A stretch of DNA of 39,195 nt. Origin: UBA7683 sp964643895 (GTDB taxonomy: Bacteria; Patescibacteriota; Saccharimonadia; Saccharimonadales; UBA7683). The stretch spans positions 1-39,195 of the forward strand of contig CAZXUE010000008.1 of the NCBI GenBank assembly GCA_964643895.1, in the 5' to 3' direction. Both the position numbers and the translations under genes were made by a program. Under the pieces are notes generated by a model. That model made no database searches. It was not told the origin of the DNA and saw only the letters and a program-made list of their open reading frames with translations. Numbering within the stretch: position 1 is the stretch's first letter; the number at the start of each line of letters is the position of its first letter. Shown here piece by piece: positions 1 through 8,555 of this stretch.

Positions 1-57
1 AGCCGGAGCCAATAAAAAAGACTTAGCATCGCTAGGTCTTTTTTATTGGCTCCGGCT
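1..57. terminator. Bidirectional intrinsic terminator in a long inverted repeat
   Basis: Two 27-base arms (1-27 and 31-57) pair with a single G/T mismatch around the loop ATC. The core (about 21-37) is a GC-containing stem flanked by A6 on the left and T6 on the right, so it reads as an intrinsic terminator on both strands. The arms extend beyond the U tracts (GGAGCCAAT / ATTGGCTCC), which ordinary terminators do not need. It probably ends a gene lying before the window. Confidence 0.75.
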
Positions 58-69
58 GCCTGGCCACTA

Positions 70-95
70 GAACCAGATGCGACGCATTCTGGTTC
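70..95. repeat. Small hairpin-forming inverted repeat
   Basis: GAACCAGATGCG (70-81) and CGCATTCTGGTTC (83-95) are inverted copies with one bulged T. The repeat directly follows the terminator and precedes GC-rich sequence with no credible gene. No T tract follows, so it is described only as a hairpin. Confidence 0.5.
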
Positions 96-136
96 GGTAG
101 AGCGAGGACGCGCGCAGGAAAAGCGCAGCGCATTCC

Positions 137-169
137 GAGCACGCCACAGCGGCAGAGCGTAGCGACCCA
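137..169. repeat. GC-rich dispersed repeat, copy A
   Basis: About 33 bases starting GAGCACGCCACAGC and ending GCGACCC. A similar stretch occurs at 15401-15433, and a weaker one near 17116-17140. It sits in the first 335 bases, which hold no convincing gene apart from a possible truncated minus-strand start at 220-294. Confidence 0.4.
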
Positions 170-219
170 GCGGGATAATTGCATTGCAAAACTTATGTGG
201 TGTTTTGTATTTATCCAAT

Positions 220-294
220 TTACGAACATGTTGATGCAACAGTTGTGAAATGCCTAAGATGCTCCGTCTCGGCTTGAACTGGTTTTTTATCCAT
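220..294 (-). pseudogene. Possible truncated 5' gene end (24 codons)
   Basis: On the minus strand a GAGGAG Shine-Dalgarno (about 300-305) precedes an ATG at 294, with suitable spacing. The frame (MDKKPVQAETEHLRHF...) closes after 24 codons. It may be the beginning of a gene cut off when the neighbouring restriction cassette arrived, or a real small protein. Nothing identifies its family. Confidence 0.25.
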
Positions 295-335
295 TGATTC
301 TCCTCATAAATTGGTAAGTGGTGTAAAGTTATATT

Positions 336-539
336 ATGACGCAACCAACAGAAAGAGGAGCAAACCTACTTACGCTCAGACAGGCGTGCGACATGCTTGG
401 ATGTCATCCAAATACGCTTCGTGCTTGGGACAAAAAAGGTTATTTGGTGGCTGTTCGCATAGGTACAAGGGGCGATAGACGATATTACAAAGATGATATA
501 TTGAAGATAATGGAGAAAACAAATGACGTTGAGCGATAA
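336..539 (+). CDS. Small HTH protein (MerR/excisionase-type) of the R-M operon
   Basis: The product has 67 residues. Residues 11-57 form a MerR-like or excisionase-like helix-turn-helix: LTLRQACDMLGCHPNTLRAW is the recognition unit, and RIGTRGDRRYYKDDI is the wing ending in the RxY/F pattern typical of the family. No effector domain follows. The last 17 bases overlap the methyltransferase start, so the two genes are translationally coupled, and its likely role is a controller of the restriction-modification operon or an excision-type accessory factor. The DNA is AT-richer than most genes further right, like the rest of the cassette. The fold call is sound; the regulatory role is inferred from position. 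Confidence 0.75.
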   Translation: MTQPTERGANLLTLRQACDMLGCHPNTLRAWDKKGYLVAVRIGTRGDRRYYKDDILKIMEKTNDVER

Positions 540-2823
540 CGAAAAACGAGATGTAATTAAATACTTAGAGGCAGGCAAACCACTTCCTGAGAAGTATCGT
601 TTTTTGTTGTTTAGTGACGCCCGTGAAGTTGAATTACTGTGGAATGGCAAGACTAATGAGGTAACAAACACTGTCCTACCATTCCAAGTCATTGAACAGA
701 TCGATGAACCGAGAAGCGACGAGAAAATCGGACTACAGTCAACGCTATTTGACGATACTGGCAGACAATTAACTGGCTGGACTAACAAGCTTATATGGGG
801 CGATAACAAGCTTATACTGTCCTCATTGGCTAACGGCCCAATGCGTAAAGAAATTGAAGCACAAGGTGGATTGAAGCTTATATACATTGACCCACCTTTT
901 GATGTTGGGGCAGATTTCTCTATGGATATATCCATCGGAGAAGAAGGCTCAGAAGAAAGCTTCACAAAACAACCCTCTGTCATCGAAGAGATTGCGTATA
1001 GAGACACATGGGGTAAGGGTGCGGACAGTTTCATATCTATGATCTACGAAAGAGTGAGACTTATGCACAGTTTGCTTGCGGAGGATGGCAGTATATTTAT
1101 TCACTGCGACTGGAGAGTAAGTAGCCACTTGAGGCTAGTTCTTGATGAGGTATTCGGTAAAGGTAATTTTATAAATGAGATTTCATGGCGTAGAGCAAAC
1201 AGCAAAAAGCCATCAAGCAAAATGGCAGTTATACACGACACAATACTTTATTACCGCAAGAGTGTTGACCAGTTTATTTTCAACCCACTTTACCATGACT
1301 ATAAAGAAGGCTACGCTGATGCTCGCTACCCGCATGTAGAAAGCGACGGTAGAAGGTATACATTGCAGGCTATGTACGGTAAAGGAAGTGGCCAGCCTGC
1401 ACGATTTGGAGAAAGGGTAATTGCGCCTCCGAAAGGCTCACATTGGCGCTGGAACCAAGAAAGAATTGACCAAGCAATGGCTGATGGTTTAATTATTTTC
1501 CCTCGTGGTGGTGAAGGAAAACCTCGCTTCAAAGACTACTTAGACACCAAAGAAGGCATACCGCTACAGACTATATGGAGTGACATTCCAGACGTAAACT
1601 CCCAAGCCGCCGAAAGAATGGACTATCCTACACAGAAACCAGAAAAGTTGTACGAAAGAATTATCAACATGTGTTCATCTGAGAATGATCTGGTAGCAGA
1701 CTTCTTTATGGGTTCTGGCACTTTGCCTGCTGTGGCCGAAAGATTAGGTAGAAAATGGATTGGGTCAGACCTAGGTAAGTTTAGTATACATACTTCGAGA
1801 AAAAGAATGGTAGATGTACAACGGAAATTGAAAAAAGATGGTGTAGATTTTCGAGCGTTTGAGATATTGAATGTTGGAAGATATGAACGCGAAAATTACC
1901 TTAATGTTAACGATGACCTGCGTGCCGAAGAAAGGGTTCAACAGGCGTTCAGGAAAGAAAAAGAGTTCGTGGATTTAATTATTAAAGCATACAAGGCAGA
2001 GCCCGTTGAGTCGTTTGTGAATATGGTTGGCAAGAAAAGAGATAGGCTTGTAGCGGTTGGGCCTATCAGCACGCCTGTTTCGTCGAAACAAGTTCAAGAA
2101 ATTGTTGCGGAGTGTAAGGATAAGGGAGTGACTAAGATCGACATCTTAGGGTTTGACTACGAAATGGGGCTCGACTTTCAAGAATACAGTAGTCAAGGTA
2201 TTGATGTTGCTTTTAGAATTATACCTAGAGAAGTATTTGATAAAAAGGCAGTTGAGCGCGGGCATGTAAAATTTTACGATGTGGCCTTCATTGATGCTAA
2301 GCCTAGCGTAAAAGGCCCAATGAATAAGAAAGAACTATCAGTAGAACTTACTGATTTCTCTGTTTTTTATAATCAAGATGACTCCGGCGAAGTTGCAGAA
2401 GCTTTACGACCAGGCGGAGCAAAGGTAATTGTAGAAAACGGCAAAGTTGTAAAGGTGTCTAAAGACAAGACAAGCGATATTATTTCAAAAGAAGTCCTTA
2501 CTAAGAAGTGGAGCGACTGGATCGATTACTGGGCAGTAGATTTTGACTTTGCGAGTCGTAAAGAAATGATTAGGGTGCCGAAAACTCATGGCGACAATCT
2601 ATTCGGTAGGGGTAATGTTCAAGATTTACTAGAGTATGAAGAAATTTGGACCGGTGACTATATATTCGATAATGAATGGCAGAGCTTTAGGACAAAAAGG
2701 AACAGAGAGCTTGAACTGACCTCAGCGGCAAAAGAAGTTGGTAAAGGTAAGTATAAAGTCGCAATCAAAGTTGTAGACATATTTGGTAACGATACAACTA
2801 GAGTCTTTGAGGTAGAGGTATAG
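523..2823 (+). CDS. mod: Type III restriction-modification methyltransferase (Mod)
   Basis: Mod transfers a methyl group from S-adenosylmethionine to adenine in the recognition site and supplies the specificity for the type III complex. In this 766-residue protein the catalytic DPPF (motif IV) is at residues 123-126, and the SAM-binding DFFMGSGT (motif I) follows at 393-400. This is the beta-class order expected for Mod. The target-recognition region should lie between these motifs, and residues after about 450 probably contact Res. The ATG at 523 is preceded by GGAG at 512-515, which is good spacing. The gene overlaps the HTH gene by 17 bases and ends one base before res. Recognition sequence is not predictable from what is visible. 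Confidence 0.93.
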   Translation: MTLSDNEKRDVIKYLEAGKPLPEKYRFLLFSDAREVELLWNGKTNEVTNTVLPFQVIEQIDEPRSDEKIGLQSTLFDDTGRQLTGWTNKLIWGDNKLILSSLANGPMRKEIEAQGGLKLIYIDPPFDVGADFSMDISIGEEGSEESFTKQPSVIEEIAYRDTWGKGADSFISMIYERVRLMHSLLAEDGSIFIHCDWRVSSHLRLVLDEVFGKGNFINEISWRRANSKKPSSKMAVIHDTILYYRKSVDQFIFNPLYHDYKEGYADARYPHVESDGRRYTLQAMYGKGSGQPARFGERVIAPPKGSHWRWNQERIDQAMADGLIIFPRGGEGKPRFKDYLDTKEGIPLQTIWSDIPDVNSQAAERMDYPTQKPEKLYERIINMCSSENDLVADFFMGSGTLPAVAERLGRKWIGSDLGKFSIHTSRKRMVDVQRKLKKDGVDFRAFEILNVGRYERENYLNVNDDLRAEERVQQAFRKEKEFVDLIIKAYKAEPVESFVNMVGKKRDRLVAVGPISTPVSSKQVQEIVAECKDKGVTKIDILGFDYEMGLDFQEYSSQGIDVAFRIIPREVFDKKAVERGHVKFYDVAFIDAKPSVKGPMNKKELSVELTDFSVFYNQDDSGEVAEALRPGGAKVIVENGKVVKVSKDKTSDIISKEVLTKKWSDWIDYWAVDFDFASRKEMIRVPKTHGDNLFGRGNVQDLLEYEEIWTGDYIFDNEWQSFRTKRNRELELTSAAKEVGKGKYKVAIKVVDIFGNDTTRVFEVEV

Positions 2824-2824
2824 T

Positions 2825-5515
2825 ATGGCACTACATAAAGACTTCCCAACCGACCCATACGCCATATTAGACCCGAGTATTCGCTGGTTTCCTGCCGATG
2901 AAGACTTACGAGATAAAGGCCATGAAAAACTTCTTCCACCACTGGTAGCCGATTTAAGGAAAAAAGTTAAGGAATGGCGTCTACTAAACTACGAGGGAGG
3001 GAGCGATACATCCATTGCACTTCTTAATTGGTGGTTCAAAGAAGACCATATTCAATACAATCAAGACGGCACTTCGTACAATTTTAGATACTACTTTGCG
3101 CAGCGTGAAGCACTAGAAACAGTTGTTTGGCTTTATGAGATCGCCAAGGTAAAAGATAAGTACGATCTCATAAGATACAACTCAACAGGCGTACTGAGTG
3201 CTGGAATGTTTACAGAAGAGTGGCTTAGATTTGTTATCAAAATGGCGACTGGTGCCGGTAAAACAAAAGTAATGAGCCTCGTACTTGCGTGGGCTTACTA
3301 TCACAAAAAGTATGAGGAAGACTCACTACTTTCAAAGAATTTCCTCCTTATTGCTCCCAATGTGATTGTGTTTGAGCGTATTAAGAACGATTTCGAGGGG
3401 CTAAAGATATTCCACGAAGACCCAGTACTTCCTGATAATGGCTATCGTGGTCAAAATTGGCAAGATGACTTCCAACTTACGCTTCACCTACAAGACAATC
3501 TGCGAAACATATCTGAAACAGGCAATATTTTCCTCACTAACATACATCGTGTATTTGAGTCAGATGTTAAAAACGCCAGTGCTGATGATGAAGACTCATC
3601 TACTTACTTCTTGGGGAATAAACCTGTGACTAAAACAAATGACTCTAATGTTGACCTCGGAATGATAGTTAGGGATATAGACGAGTTAATTGTTATCAAC
3701 GATGAAGCTCATCATATATGGGACGAGAAGCTAGCATGGGCAAAATCAATTAAAGATATAGACAATCAATTAAAGCAAAAAGGTTCAGGCCTATCGCTAC
3801 AACTTGATGTTACGGCCACGCCTAAGAAGCGAGATGGTTCTATATTCGTACAAACAATCAGTGACTATCCTCTTGTCGAGGCAATACACCAGCAGATTGT
3901 TAAAAATCCTGTCGTTCCTGATGCCGCAAGCCGTGGTAAGTTGCACGAAAATCAAAGTTCGCTATTCAGCGAGAAATACAGGGACTTCATAAACCTAGGT
4001 ATTGAAGAATGGCGTAAAACCTATAATGAGCTCAAGCCTATGGGTAAAAAGTCAATCTTGTTTATAATGACGGACGACACAAAGAACTGCGACGAAGTAG
4101 CAGAATATATCAGAACTAGTTTTGCTGATTTGCGGGACGGCGTACTGACCATTCATACGAATAAGAGTGGCGATATATCAGAAAGTGTTTCAGGCAAAAA
4201 CAAGGACGACCTCGATGTACTCCGCAAACAGGCAAATGAAATTGACAGCTGGGAAAGCCCGTTCAAAGTAATCGTTTCTGTAATGATGTTGAAAGAGGGT
4301 TGGGATGTTAAGAATGTGACTACTATTGTAGGATTAAGGCCGTTTGCCGCTGACTCAAAAATATTACCTGAACAAACACTAGGTCGTGGTCTGCGAAGAA
4401 TGTTCTTCGGGCGAGATGATATAAAAGAATATGTAAGTGTTGTTGGCACACCTGCCTTTATGGAGTTTGTTGAGTCCATCAAGGGTGAGGGTGTTATCTT
4501 AGAAAAGAAAGCCATGGGCACAGGCTCTAAGCCAATAGCACCAATGGTTGTTGAAGTAGACAGTGAAAATCCTCAAAAAGATATTGAAAAGCTTGATATT
4601 GAAATACCTATCATGACTCCAAGAATACAGAGAGAATATAAGAACCTTTCTGACTTAGATGTATCTAAGTTTGGTAACAAAAAGGTAATCATCAAGACAT
4701 TCACCGAGCAAGAAAAGAGAGAGATTGTATTCAAAGATGTTGTTGGAGAGAATGAACATCATACGACAGTGCTTAGTGGCGAAATTAATCCTGACTACCA
4801 AAGCGTTATTGGCTTCTTCGCACAAGCAATTATGCGAGAGCTCAGGTTATTTGGTTGCTATGACATTCTCTTTGGAAAAGTAAGAGAGTTTATTCATCGG
4901 TACATGTTTGAGAACAAAGTAGAACTATCTGATTTGAACATGCTCAGAAACCTATCCGAAGTTGAGTACATACGCTTGATAAAAGACTCATTCAAGAAAG
5001 CGATCAATGAGCTAACAGTTCAAGACAGTGGTGATACAGAGATAAAGAACTACATCAAGATTAGTGAGTCTCGTCCATTTGTAGTTAATGACAAAGGCTT
5101 CGTCGTACCAAAAAAATCAGTCTTCAATAAAATCGTTGGCGATAGCGATTTTGAGCTATTGTTCGCTGGTTTTATCGAGGGCTGTGAAGATGTTATTTCT
5201 TTTACCAAGAACTTCCAAAACAAAGAAGCTAGTGCGTTAAGAATTGAGTATAAAAACTCCGAGGGCTTTATAGCCAACTACTATCCTGACTTTTTTGTAA
5301 AAACTGATGTCAAAACGGTTTATATAATTGAAACAAAAGGTCGTGAAGAAGAAGATGACAAACTAAAGTTTGAGCGTCTAAAGAAGTGGTGTGAGGATGT
5401 GAATAACCGACAAAGCAAAATGGCGTACAAAGCTCTCTATATAAAACAAGAGGAGTGGAATAGAAACAGGCTAAAGAGCTTCGATGAAGTCGTAAGAGTA
5501 TTCGGAGACAAGTAG
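2825..5515 (+). CDS. res: Type III restriction enzyme, helicase-nuclease subunit (Res)
   Basis: Res is the ATP-dependent translocase and nuclease that works with Mod to cut unmethylated DNA. The 896 residues carry a Walker A ATGAGKT (141-147), Walker B/motif II DEAH (293-296), motif III-like TATPK, and an arginine-rich motif VI (EQTLGRGLRRM), all of superfamily 2. At the C-terminus a PD-(D/E)XK nuclease is visible as YPD (820-822) followed by ETK (836-838). All key residues are present, so the enzyme looks active. ATG 2825 comes one base after the mod stop. The stop codon shares a base with the next gene's GTG (TAGTG), which ties the HEPN-like protein to this operon. Confidence 0.93.
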   Translation: MALHKDFPTDPYAILDPSIRWFPADEDLRDKGHEKLLPPLVADLRKKVKEWRLLNYEGGSDTSIALLNWWFKEDHIQYNQDGTSYNFRYYFAQREALETVVWLYEIAKVKDKYDLIRYNSTGVLSAGMFTEEWLRFVIKMATGAGKTKVMSLVLAWAYYHKKYEEDSLLSKNFLLIAPNVIVFERIKNDFEGLKIFHEDPVLPDNGYRGQNWQDDFQLTLHLQDNLRNISETGNIFLTNIHRVFESDVKNASADDEDSSTYFLGNKPVTKTNDSNVDLGMIVRDIDELIVINDEAHHIWDEKLAWAKSIKDIDNQLKQKGSGLSLQLDVTATPKKRDGSIFVQTISDYPLVEAIHQQIVKNPVVPDAASRGKLHENQSSLFSEKYRDFINLGIEEWRKTYNELKPMGKKSILFIMTDDTKNCDEVAEYIRTSFADLRDGVLTIHTNKSGDISESVSGKNKDDLDVLRKQANEIDSWESPFKVIVSVMMLKEGWDVKNVTTIVGLRPFAADSKILPEQTLGRGLRRMFFGRDDIKEYVSVVGTPAFMEFVESIKGEGVILEKKAMGTGSKPIAPMVVEVDSENPQKDIEKLDIEIPIMTPRIQREYKNLSDLDVSKFGNKKVIIKTFTEQEKREIVFKDVVGENEHHTTVLSGEINPDYQSVIGFFAQAIMRELRLFGCYDILFGKVREFIHRYMFENKVELSDLNMLRNLSEVEYIRLIKDSFKKAINELTVQDSGDTEIKNYIKISESRPFVVNDKGFVVPKKSVFNKIVGDSDFELLFAGFIEGCEDVISFTKNFQNKEASALRIEYKNSEGFIANYYPDFFVKTDVKTVYIIETKGREEEDDKLKFERLKKWCEDVNNRQSKMAYKALYIKQEEWNRNRLKSFDEVVRVFGDK

Positions 5516-6081
5516 TGGACGAGCTGGAGCTGACAGCCAAAGTATTTCATACACAAGCTGTACAGGCGTACATTTCATCACGAATGCTACTTTCAACGAC
5601 AACATTGTTTCCTGTGGGCCTATACAATGCTCATTTAGCATGTGAATGCATCCTAAAGTCACTGACTGCTCAGGCAGGGACTCAACCAGCTTTGAAGCAC
5701 GATTTATTGGTTCTAAATACTGCCCTCAGTGCTATATCTAACGACGATGAACTGGACAGTTCAAGATACATCGAAGCTCTCAATTGGCTCAATCCTTATC
5801 AGGAACTTGGAAGATATGGCGCATTAGCAAGACCACAGAATGACCCTCAAAGAGTAACTACAGGTCCAATCTTGGTGCGTGGTGCAGTAGCTTCACAGCC
5901 GTCTCATGATATAAAAGAAGTTGATTATGTCTTTAGCTCACTTCGAGAGAAATCAACAGAGATAAATGACATCATAAATAAGATTACTAAAGGCGAAGAA
6001 ATAAATGGCTGGAATTTTCCTGTCTCCGTTGAGGAAGTCGTACTGGCTCAAAATGAATATATCAAACTCGAAGAGCTTTAG
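5515..6081 (+). CDS. HEPN-like protein coupled to the type III R-M operon
   Basis: The 188-residue, mostly helical protein has an N-terminal half (about 1-75) resembling HEPN-domain proteins: LYNAHLACECILKSLTA followed by ALKHDLLVL, with His62-Asp63. HEPN proteins are commonly RNases or nucleotide-pocket partners in toxin-antitoxin and defence operons. I do not see a clean RxxxxH ribonuclease motif, so catalysis is uncertain. The GTG start at 5515 overlaps the res TAG by one base, so translation is coupled and the protein is probably made with Res. It may be an abortive-infection arm of the cassette or an accessory subunit. The HEPN call is from pattern resemblance; the role is inference. Confidence 0.55.
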   Translation: MDELELTAKVFHTQAVQAYISSRMLLSTTTLFPVGLYNAHLACECILKSLTAQAGTQPALKHDLLVLNTALSAISNDDELDSSRYIEALNWLNPYQELGRYGALARPQNDPQRVTTGPILVRGAVASQPSHDIKEVDYVFSSLREKSTEINDIINKITKGEEINGWNFPVSVEEVVLAQNEYIKLEEL

Positions 6082-6130
6082 CCCTTTGTATTGAGCAGCG
6101 AACACCCCGGCTACTGACTCTTCGTATTTT

Positions 6131-6139
6131 TGCTATACT
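6131..6139 (+). promoter_or_regulatory. Extended -10 promoter (TGC-TATACT) for the DUF262 gene
   Basis: TG at 6131-6132 plus TATACT at 6134-6139 forms an extended -10 box. Transcription should begin near 6146 and leave a leader of about 65 bases before the ATG at 6213. It separates the DUF262 gene from the R-M operon as its own unit. Confidence 0.55.
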
Positions 6140-6212
6140 GCAAACATAAATAAACCTGGTAATTCAACACTACAAAAGCCGATGAATTCCACATTGGCTA
6201 AGGACTCATACC

Positions 6213-8156
6213 ATGAAAACAACCAACCCCAACCCAATCACAGACTTCCTAAGCTCAACCGAGCGAACATTCGAAATCCCCGTCTACCAACGCAACTACG
6301 TCTGGAAAGTAGAAGACTGCGAGAAACTATTTGATGACGTACTGGAAGGTATTCGCAACAACCGAAAGCACTATTTTGGCAACATCGTATATTACGTAGC
6401 AGGCGAAGATCCATTCTCCAGTTTTAAGCGCTACGTACTCATTGACGGACAGCAACGTATTACTTCAACAATGTTATTACTTGCCGCAATTCGTGACGAA
6501 GAGCCCAACGAGTCAATTAAAACAAACCTGACTGATACATATTTGCAGAACGAAAAGGCCGAAGAGAGCTTTAGGGTAAAACTCAAGCAAGTAGAAACCG
6601 ACCGGAACGTATACGAAGCCATTATTGAAGGCCGGACTGAAGCCATCAGTAAGAGCACGATTATATACCGAAATTATAATAAGTTTCGCAATCTCGTAAA
6701 AAGGGCCAAGACCGAAGAAGGGCTCAGCTCGGCAGATATCATGAACGGTATAAAGTTCCTTGATATCATCGCCATCGATCTTGAATCAGAAAAAGAAGGT
6801 GCAGAATCTCCGCAAGTGATATTTGAGAGCATTAATGCAACCGGTGAACCCCTGTCAACGGCAGATTTACTACGCAATTTCTTGCTGCTTGAAGTCGGTA
6901 TTGATAGACAAGCTGAATTTTATAAAAACTACTGGCTCACAATCGAGAAGAATGTTGGTAACGAAAACATTAGTGATTTTATTAGACGGTATATTACGCT
7001 TAAGTCTACGATCGACATTAAGAAGGACACTGAGTATAAAGAGTTCAAAAAGAGCTACAAAGAATATTTTAAAGATGCCGAAGACGCAATTAAGGAACTG
7101 GCCAGGTTTTCTAAATACTATCGCTGGATCAAGCGTCCCGAATCAATAAGTAAAGATAACCCTAAGACCGCAGCAATTCTGCAAGACCTTGATGATTTAC
7201 GTATGCTGCCAGCAACGCCAGCAATTATGTGGCTGCTTGAAAAGGCAGATACTGATGCTATCTCGTTCGACGACGTAAACAATACGCTGGATGTGATTGC
7301 ATCATGGTCATTTAGAGCCCGTATTACCAACATCATTACGACAGGTGAGATTGGCACTATTCTCACCACAAAGATCCTTGAATTTCTTAAAAATAAACAG
7401 ACTGATGATACCTACGCAGATTACGTCTGGGAAGAGCTATCGAATTATCGCTTGCATGATATTTACGCAAGTGATGCAATGTTTAAAGAAGCATTCTTGC
7501 GCTACGACTTTTATAAGAATTATCGCCGTTATGTTCAGCAAAAACTTTCGTCATATATATCTCGTGATCAAACCGAAGTTGTTCTTGAGTCGATAGAGCA
7601 CATAATGCCCCAGACCATCCGAGCCGACAAATGGCCGGGAATCAGCCCTGGGGAACACGTCGAATGGGTGAACAGTATCGGTAATCTAACCCCACTTAAC
7701 ATGCCTGATAACATTAATAATTCGAACAATGCCTTTGCGGATAAGATTGAAAATATCAAAAAGTCAGACTGGCAGATTACCCGCGAAATAAAGACCGAAA
7801 ACGGTTGGGGTATTAATAGCATTCAAGAGCGTGGCAATAACCTAGCTTTAAAAGCTGTCACCATATGGCGCGCGCCGGCAGAACGCACCAGAGAAATTGA
7901 GCTCGCACAAAAGGGCGGCAAAAAACTTACCCAAAAATTTGCCGACTGGATCAACGAATTCGACCTTCCATATATCACCATCGATGAAGACCATTGGAGT
8001 AATGCCTACCTACGCTTTACTACCGATACCGTCAGTAGCCTCATACCCGCTCGCGATGATAATGATGGTGGATGGCGAAGCGGGCAATCGTACTATTATG
8101 AGATCAAGACCGATTCAACGGGCTGGACCAGAGTTAATCTTGCCTTCAACTCATAG
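6213..8156 (+). CDS. DUF262/DUF1524 nuclease, GmrSD-type defence protein (ends at an in-frame TAG)
   Basis: The N-terminal DUF262 (ParB-like NTPase/nuclease) domain shows IPVYQRNYVW at 22-31 and LIDGQQR at 76-82, both hallmarks. The C-terminal half has a DUF1524 His-Me finger nuclease: EHIMPQ at 462-467 and GNLT at 490-493, followed by an N/K-rich segment. Proteins of this layout (GmrSD, type IV restriction and relatives) cut modified or invading DNA. Lying just after a type III R-M operon, it extends a small defence island. The frame stops at TAG 8154-8156, inside a C-terminal domain whose remainder is readable beyond (8157-8415). Whether the protein is really truncated depends on that codon, which sits close to an assembly gap. 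Confidence 0.88.
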   Translation: MKTTNPNPITDFLSSTERTFEIPVYQRNYVWKVEDCEKLFDDVLEGIRNNRKHYFGNIVYYVAGEDPFSSFKRYVLIDGQQRITSTMLLLAAIRDEEPNESIKTNLTDTYLQNEKAEESFRVKLKQVETDRNVYEAIIEGRTEAISKSTIIYRNYNKFRNLVKRAKTEEGLSSADIMNGIKFLDIIAIDLESEKEGAESPQVIFESINATGEPLSTADLLRNFLLLEVGIDRQAEFYKNYWLTIEKNVGNENISDFIRRYITLKSTIDIKKDTEYKEFKKSYKEYFKDAEDAIKELARFSKYYRWIKRPESISKDNPKTAAILQDLDDLRMLPATPAIMWLLEKADTDAISFDDVNNTLDVIASWSFRARITNIITTGEIGTILTTKILEFLKNKQTDDTYADYVWEELSNYRLHDIYASDAMFKEAFLRYDFYKNYRRYVQQKLSSYISRDQTEVVLESIEHIMPQTIRADKWPGISPGEHVEWVNSIGNLTPLNMPDNINNSNNAFADKIENIKKSDWQITREIKTENGWGINSIQERGNNLALKAVTIWRAPAERTREIELAQKGGKKLTQKFADWINEFDLPYITIDEDHWSNAYLRFTTDTVSSLIPARDDNDGGWRSGQSYYYEIKTDSTGWTRVNLAFNS

Positions 8157-8415
8157 AACGCAACCGATGAACAAAAGGCCTGAGCCGCGCATGCATCACA
8201 CGACCACGACAGAGCNNNNNNNNNNACAAAAGGCCGGCCAAAAGCACATCAAGGACGTTTTAGATAAATATCCTGGCAAAGACTCATGGCTATGGTTCAA
8301 TGCTATAGGCTGGACCCTTGATTACGATGAGGGCGATGAAGTACTTAAAGACGATCTACGAAAAGTCTTAGAAGAAAAGATTCCATTGTTCGAGGCTGAA
8401 CTTGTTGAAAATTAG
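8157..8415 (+). pseudogene. Detached C-terminus of the DUF262 protein, split by TAG and a scaffold gap
   Basis: Directly after the TAG the same frame reads NATDEQKA (8157-8180), then meets TGA. Beyond the N run the sequence restarts with ACAAAAGGCC, the same ten bases that occur at 8171-8180. It continues GQKHIKDVLDKYPGKDSW and ends ELVEN* at 8415. Merging the two copies gives one reading frame of about 70 residues that fits the end of a DUF262 C-terminal domain. Bases 8181-8215 look like a spurious contig tip. The TAG is either a true nonsense change (one base from a Lys or Gln codon) or an error near the contig end. Confidence 0.7.
8216..8225. other. Scaffold gap (10 N)
   Basis: A run of ten N, likely a default-size placeholder. 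The flanking ten-base identity (8171-8180 versus 8226-8235) shows that the contigs overlap, so no real sequence may be missing. Confidence 0.9.
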
Positions 8416-8495
8416 TCCCAAATCTAGACATTTACTAGCTCAACATCCTAAAGTAACTTCATCCATTATTCCCCAGACCTAACGAATGAAAAAGT

Positions 8496-8516
8496 GTTCA
8501 TTAAAGTTTATTGAAC
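8496..8516. promoter_or_regulatory. Operator-like palindrome, GTTCATTAA family, site 1
   Basis: GTTCATTAA (8496-8504), spacer AGT, then TTATTGAAC (8508-8516): 9-bp inverted arms with one mismatch. It is centred about 40 bases upstream of the -10 box of the 8556 gene. Related sites occur at 9408, 16549 and 19190, each before a gene or gene remnant of the same kind, suggesting a common repressor or activator. Confidence 0.55.
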
Positions 8517-8540
8517 AAACCCCCACAACCCAACCCCCAA

Positions 8541-8549
8541 TGCTATAAT
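8541..8549 (+). promoter_or_regulatory. Extended -10 (TGC-TATAAT), leaderless promoter
   Basis: TG at 8541 and TATAAT at 8544-8549 end six bases before ATG 8556. Transcription would start at or next to the start codon. This spacing selects ATG 8556 over the upstream in-frame ATG at 8511, which lies within the palindrome. Confidence 0.65.
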
Positions 8550-8555
8550 CACTAC

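Noticed and set aside
32..229. 65-residue minus-strand frame through the GC-rich repeat
   Set aside because: It runs through the terminator and repeat, contains repeat-derived low-complexity residues, and has no ribosome site.
366..1034. 222-residue minus-strand frame opposite the HTH and mod genes
   Set aside because: It lies antisense to strong mod/HTH coding sequence, has unnatural Ser/Cys/Pro-rich content, and shows no start signal.
4153..4521. 122-residue minus-strand frame opposite res
   Set aside because: It lies opposite the conserved helicase motif VI region; no promoter or ribosome site.
8154..8156. UAG readthrough or recoding
   Set aside because: Only one in-frame TAG, close to a contig end; other genes (mod, res) use TAG as a normal stop.
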